This document shows positions 18,660 to 20,400 of a stretch of 20,400 nucleotides of DNA, in pieces. The position numbers and the translations under genes are program-made. The stretch is from AC-37 sp036389295 (GTDB taxonomy: Bacteria; Actinomycetota; Thermoleophilia; Solirubrobacterales; Thermoleophilaceae). Each line of letters begins with the position of its first letter. The first letter of the stretch is position 1. Under the pieces are notes generated by a model that worked only from the letters and a program-made list of their open reading frames with translations, was not told where the DNA came from and ran no database searches. The stretch is taken from assembly GCA_036389295.1 (NCBI GenBank), contig DASVQB010000042.1, forward strand, positions 1 to 20,400, given 5' to 3'.

Positions 18660-20400
18660 CTACTCCTCGTCGGCCTGCCCCGAGGCGACCTTGTCGCGGA
18701 TCATCTCGGTGACGCTCGGGTCGCGGAGCGTGGTCACGTCGCCCAGCTCGCGTCCCTCGGCGATGTCGCGCAGCAGCCGCCGCATGATCTTGCCCGAGCG
18801 GGTCTTCGGAAGGTCGTCGGCGTAGACGATCCGCTTCGGCCTCGCGAGCTTGCCGATCTTGTCCGCCACGTGCGAGCGGACCACGTCGTCGAAGCCCTCC
18901 TCCTCGGCCTCGCTGCCCCTGATCGTCACGAACGCGACGATCGCCTGGCCGGTGTCCTCGTCGGCGCAGCCGACGACCGCGGCCTCCGCGACCTTGTCGT
19001 GCGAGACGATCGCCGACTCGATCTCCATCGTCGACATCCGGTGGCCGGAGACGTTGATCACGTCGTCGGTCCGCCCGACGATCCAGAAGTAGCCGTCCTC
19101 GTCGACCTTCGCCGCGTCGCCGACCACGTACACGTCCTTGCCCCACTTGGACCAGTAGGTCTCGACGTAGCGCTCGTCCTCCTTGTAGAGCGTCCGCAGC
19201 ATCCCCGGCCACGGCCGGCGCAGCGAGAGGAACCCGCCGCCCTCCTCGACCACCTCGCCGTCGCGGTTCACGACCGCCGCCTTCACGCCGGGGAACTCGC
19301 GCGTGGCCGACCCGGGCTTCGTCTCCGTGATCGCCGGCAGCGGCGTGATCATGATGTGGCCGGTCTCGGTCTGCCACCAGGTGTCGACCACCGGGCAGCG
19401 CTCGCCGCCCACGACCTTGTGGTACCAGGCCCAGGCCTTCGGGTTGATCGGCTCGCCCACGCTCCCGAGCAGCCGCAGCGAGGAGAGGTCGTGCCTCTCG
19501 ACGTACTCGTCGCCCCACTTGATGCACGCGCGGATCGCGGTCGGGGCGGTGTAGAAGATCGTTACGCCGTAGCGCTCGACGATCTCCCACCAGCGGTCCT
19601 TGTCCGGGTAGTCCGGCGCGCCCTCGTACATGACCGACGTGCAGCCGTTCGCGAGCGGCCCGTAGACGATGTACGAGTGGCCGGTGACCCAGCCGATGTC
19701 GGCCGCGCACCAGTACACGTCGTCGTCGGGCTTCAGGTCGAAGACCAGCTTGTGGGTGGCCGAGACGCCGGTCAGGTAGCCGCCGGTCGTGTGGAGGATC
19801 CCCTTCGGCTTGGCCGTCGAGCCCGACGTGTAGAGGATGTAGAGCGGGTGCTCGGCGTCGAGCGGCTCGGCCGGGCAGTCGGCGTCGGCGTCGGCGACGG
19901 CCTCGTGCCACCAGACGTCGCGGCCCTCGGTCCACGGCACCTCGGTCTCGGTGCGCTTCACGACGAGGACGTGCTCGATCGACGGCGTGTCCTTGATCGC
20001 CTCGTCGGTGTTCTCCTTCATCGGCGCCGGCTTGCCGCGGCGGAACTGGCCGTCCGAGGTGATCAGCAGCTTCGCCTCGGCGTCGAGCACGCGCGCCTTG
20101 AGCGCGCCCGGCGAGAACCCGCCGAAGACGACGCTGTGCGCGGCGCCCAGGCGCGCGCAGGCCAGCATCGCGACGACGGCCTCGGGGATCATCGGCAGCT
20201 GGATCGCCACCCGGTCGCCCGCCTGCACGCCCAGCTCGGTGAGCGCGTTGGCCGCCTTGCACACCTCGCGCTGCAGGTCGGCATAGGTGATCGTCCGCGT
20301 GTCGCCGGGCTCGCCCTCCCAGTGGAACGCGACCTGCTCGCCGTGGCCGTCCTCGACGTGGCGGTCCACGCAGTTGTAGGCGACGTTGAGCTTCCCGCCG
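18660..20400 (-). CDS. acsA: Acetyl-CoA synthetase, 5' end beyond the window
   Basis: Open from base 20400 (GGKLNVAYNCVDRH, a family landmark near residue 60-80) to TAG at 18660, about 580 residues of an expected ~650. ANL-superfamily motifs in order: YTSGSTAKPKG (AMP-binding loop, Ala in place of the commoner Gly), VYWCAADIGWVTGHSY, WWQTETGHIM, GDAAKVDEDGYFWIVGRTDD, INVSGHRMST (hinge and CoA site) and PKTRSGKIMRR, whose Lys is the catalytic and usually acetylation-regulated residue. It activates acetate to acetyl-CoA in the cytoplasm via acetyl-AMP. The downstream GNAT gene begins just past its stop. The sequence is full and uninterrupted. Confidence 0.96.
   Translation of the reverse strand, partial: GGKLNVAYNCVDRHVEDGHGEQVAFHWEGEPGDTRTITYADLQREVCKAANALTELGVQAGDRVAIQLPMIPEAVVAMLACARLGAAHSVVFGGFSPGALKARVLDAEAKLLITSDGQFRRGKPAPMKENTDEAIKDTPSIEHVLVVKRTETEVPWTEGRDVWWHEAVADADADCPAEPLDAEHPLYILYTSGSTAKPKGILHTTGGYLTGVSATHKLVFDLKPDDDVYWCAADIGWVTGHSYIVYGPLANGCTSVMYEGAPDYPDKDRWWEIVERYGVTIFYTAPTAIRACIKWGDEYVERHDLSSLRLLGSVGEPINPKAWAWYHKVVGGERCPVVDTWWQTETGHIMITPLPAITETKPGSATREFPGVKAAVVNRDGEVVEEGGGFLSLRRPWPGMLRTLYKEDERYVETYWSKWGKDVYVVGDAAKVDEDGYFWIVGRTDDVINVSGHRMSTMEIESAIVSHDKVAEAAVVGCADEDTGQAIVAFVTIRGSEAEEEGFDDVVRSHVADKIGKLARPKRIVYADDLPKTRSGKIMRRLLRDIAEGRELGDVTTLRDPSVTEMIRDKVASGQADEE

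Noticed and set aside
18154..20262. 702-codon minus-strand frame over acetyl-CoA synthetase and GNAT
   Set aside because: It runs out of frame with both real genes, and its composition is Arg/Gly repeats; the proper frames encode complete motifs.

Overview
The window is GC-rich and gene-dense, with GTG/TTG starts, short intergenic gaps and almost no stretch without a gene. I infer an actinobacterium, most likely of the Thermoleophilia/Solirubrobacterales type. The basis is the codon bias, the secreted blue-copper proteins carrying Cys-rich C-terminal beta modules, and the many genes whose -10 box lies so close to the start codon that the mRNA must be leaderless. The content is chromosomal. 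I see no transposase, integrase, phage structural gene, tRNA, rRNA or CRISPR array, and no gene-free stretch longer than about 105 bases.

Layout. 1-3462 (+): the 3' part of a DEAD-box RNA helicase, a cyclophilin-type prolyl isomerase overlapping its stop codon, and an aldehyde dehydrogenase. 3508-4629 (-): a PhaC-like alpha/beta hydrolase, divergent from an EamA transporter (4686-5522, +). 5528-6362 (-): an XRE regulator overlapping a nucleotidyltransferase, with a palindrome at the promoter; this is a candidate toxin-antitoxin pair. 6388-8081 (-): an APH-fold kinase and a HAD hydrolase with overlapping ends, two of the three modules of animal ACAD10. 8164-10808: two secreted copper proteins (+) flanking a divergent RpiB-like gene (-).

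10853-13849: a Fpg/Nei glycosylase (+), an LPG-synthase-type flippase (+), a small helical protein (-) and a short-chain dehydrogenase (+). 13890-14949 (-): a double-ACT regulator followed by peptide deformylase. 15024-18053 (+): a six-cysteine secreted protein, a CBS-pair protein, a 68-residue protein, a six-helix membrane protein and a DnaC-like ATPase. 18110-20400 (-): a GNAT acetyltransferase and acetyl-CoA synthetase, which runs off the right edge.

Functional themes are modest: acyl/acetate/aldehyde metabolism (aldehyde dehydrogenase, PhaC-like hydrolase, APH/HAD pair, acetyl-CoA synthetase), exported copper proteins, and housekeeping (helicase, cyclophilin, deformylase, Fpg).

The most interesting signals are: the PHM/SURNod19-like plus cupredoxin fusion beside a second blue-copper gene; the XRE-nucleotidyltransferase pair with its operator-like palindrome; the ACAD10-like APH/HAD pair; the recurrent TANNNT box 6-8 nt before start codons; and two genes that lack any ATG/GTG/TTG start (the membrane protein, apparently CTG, and the GNAT, apparently GTC).
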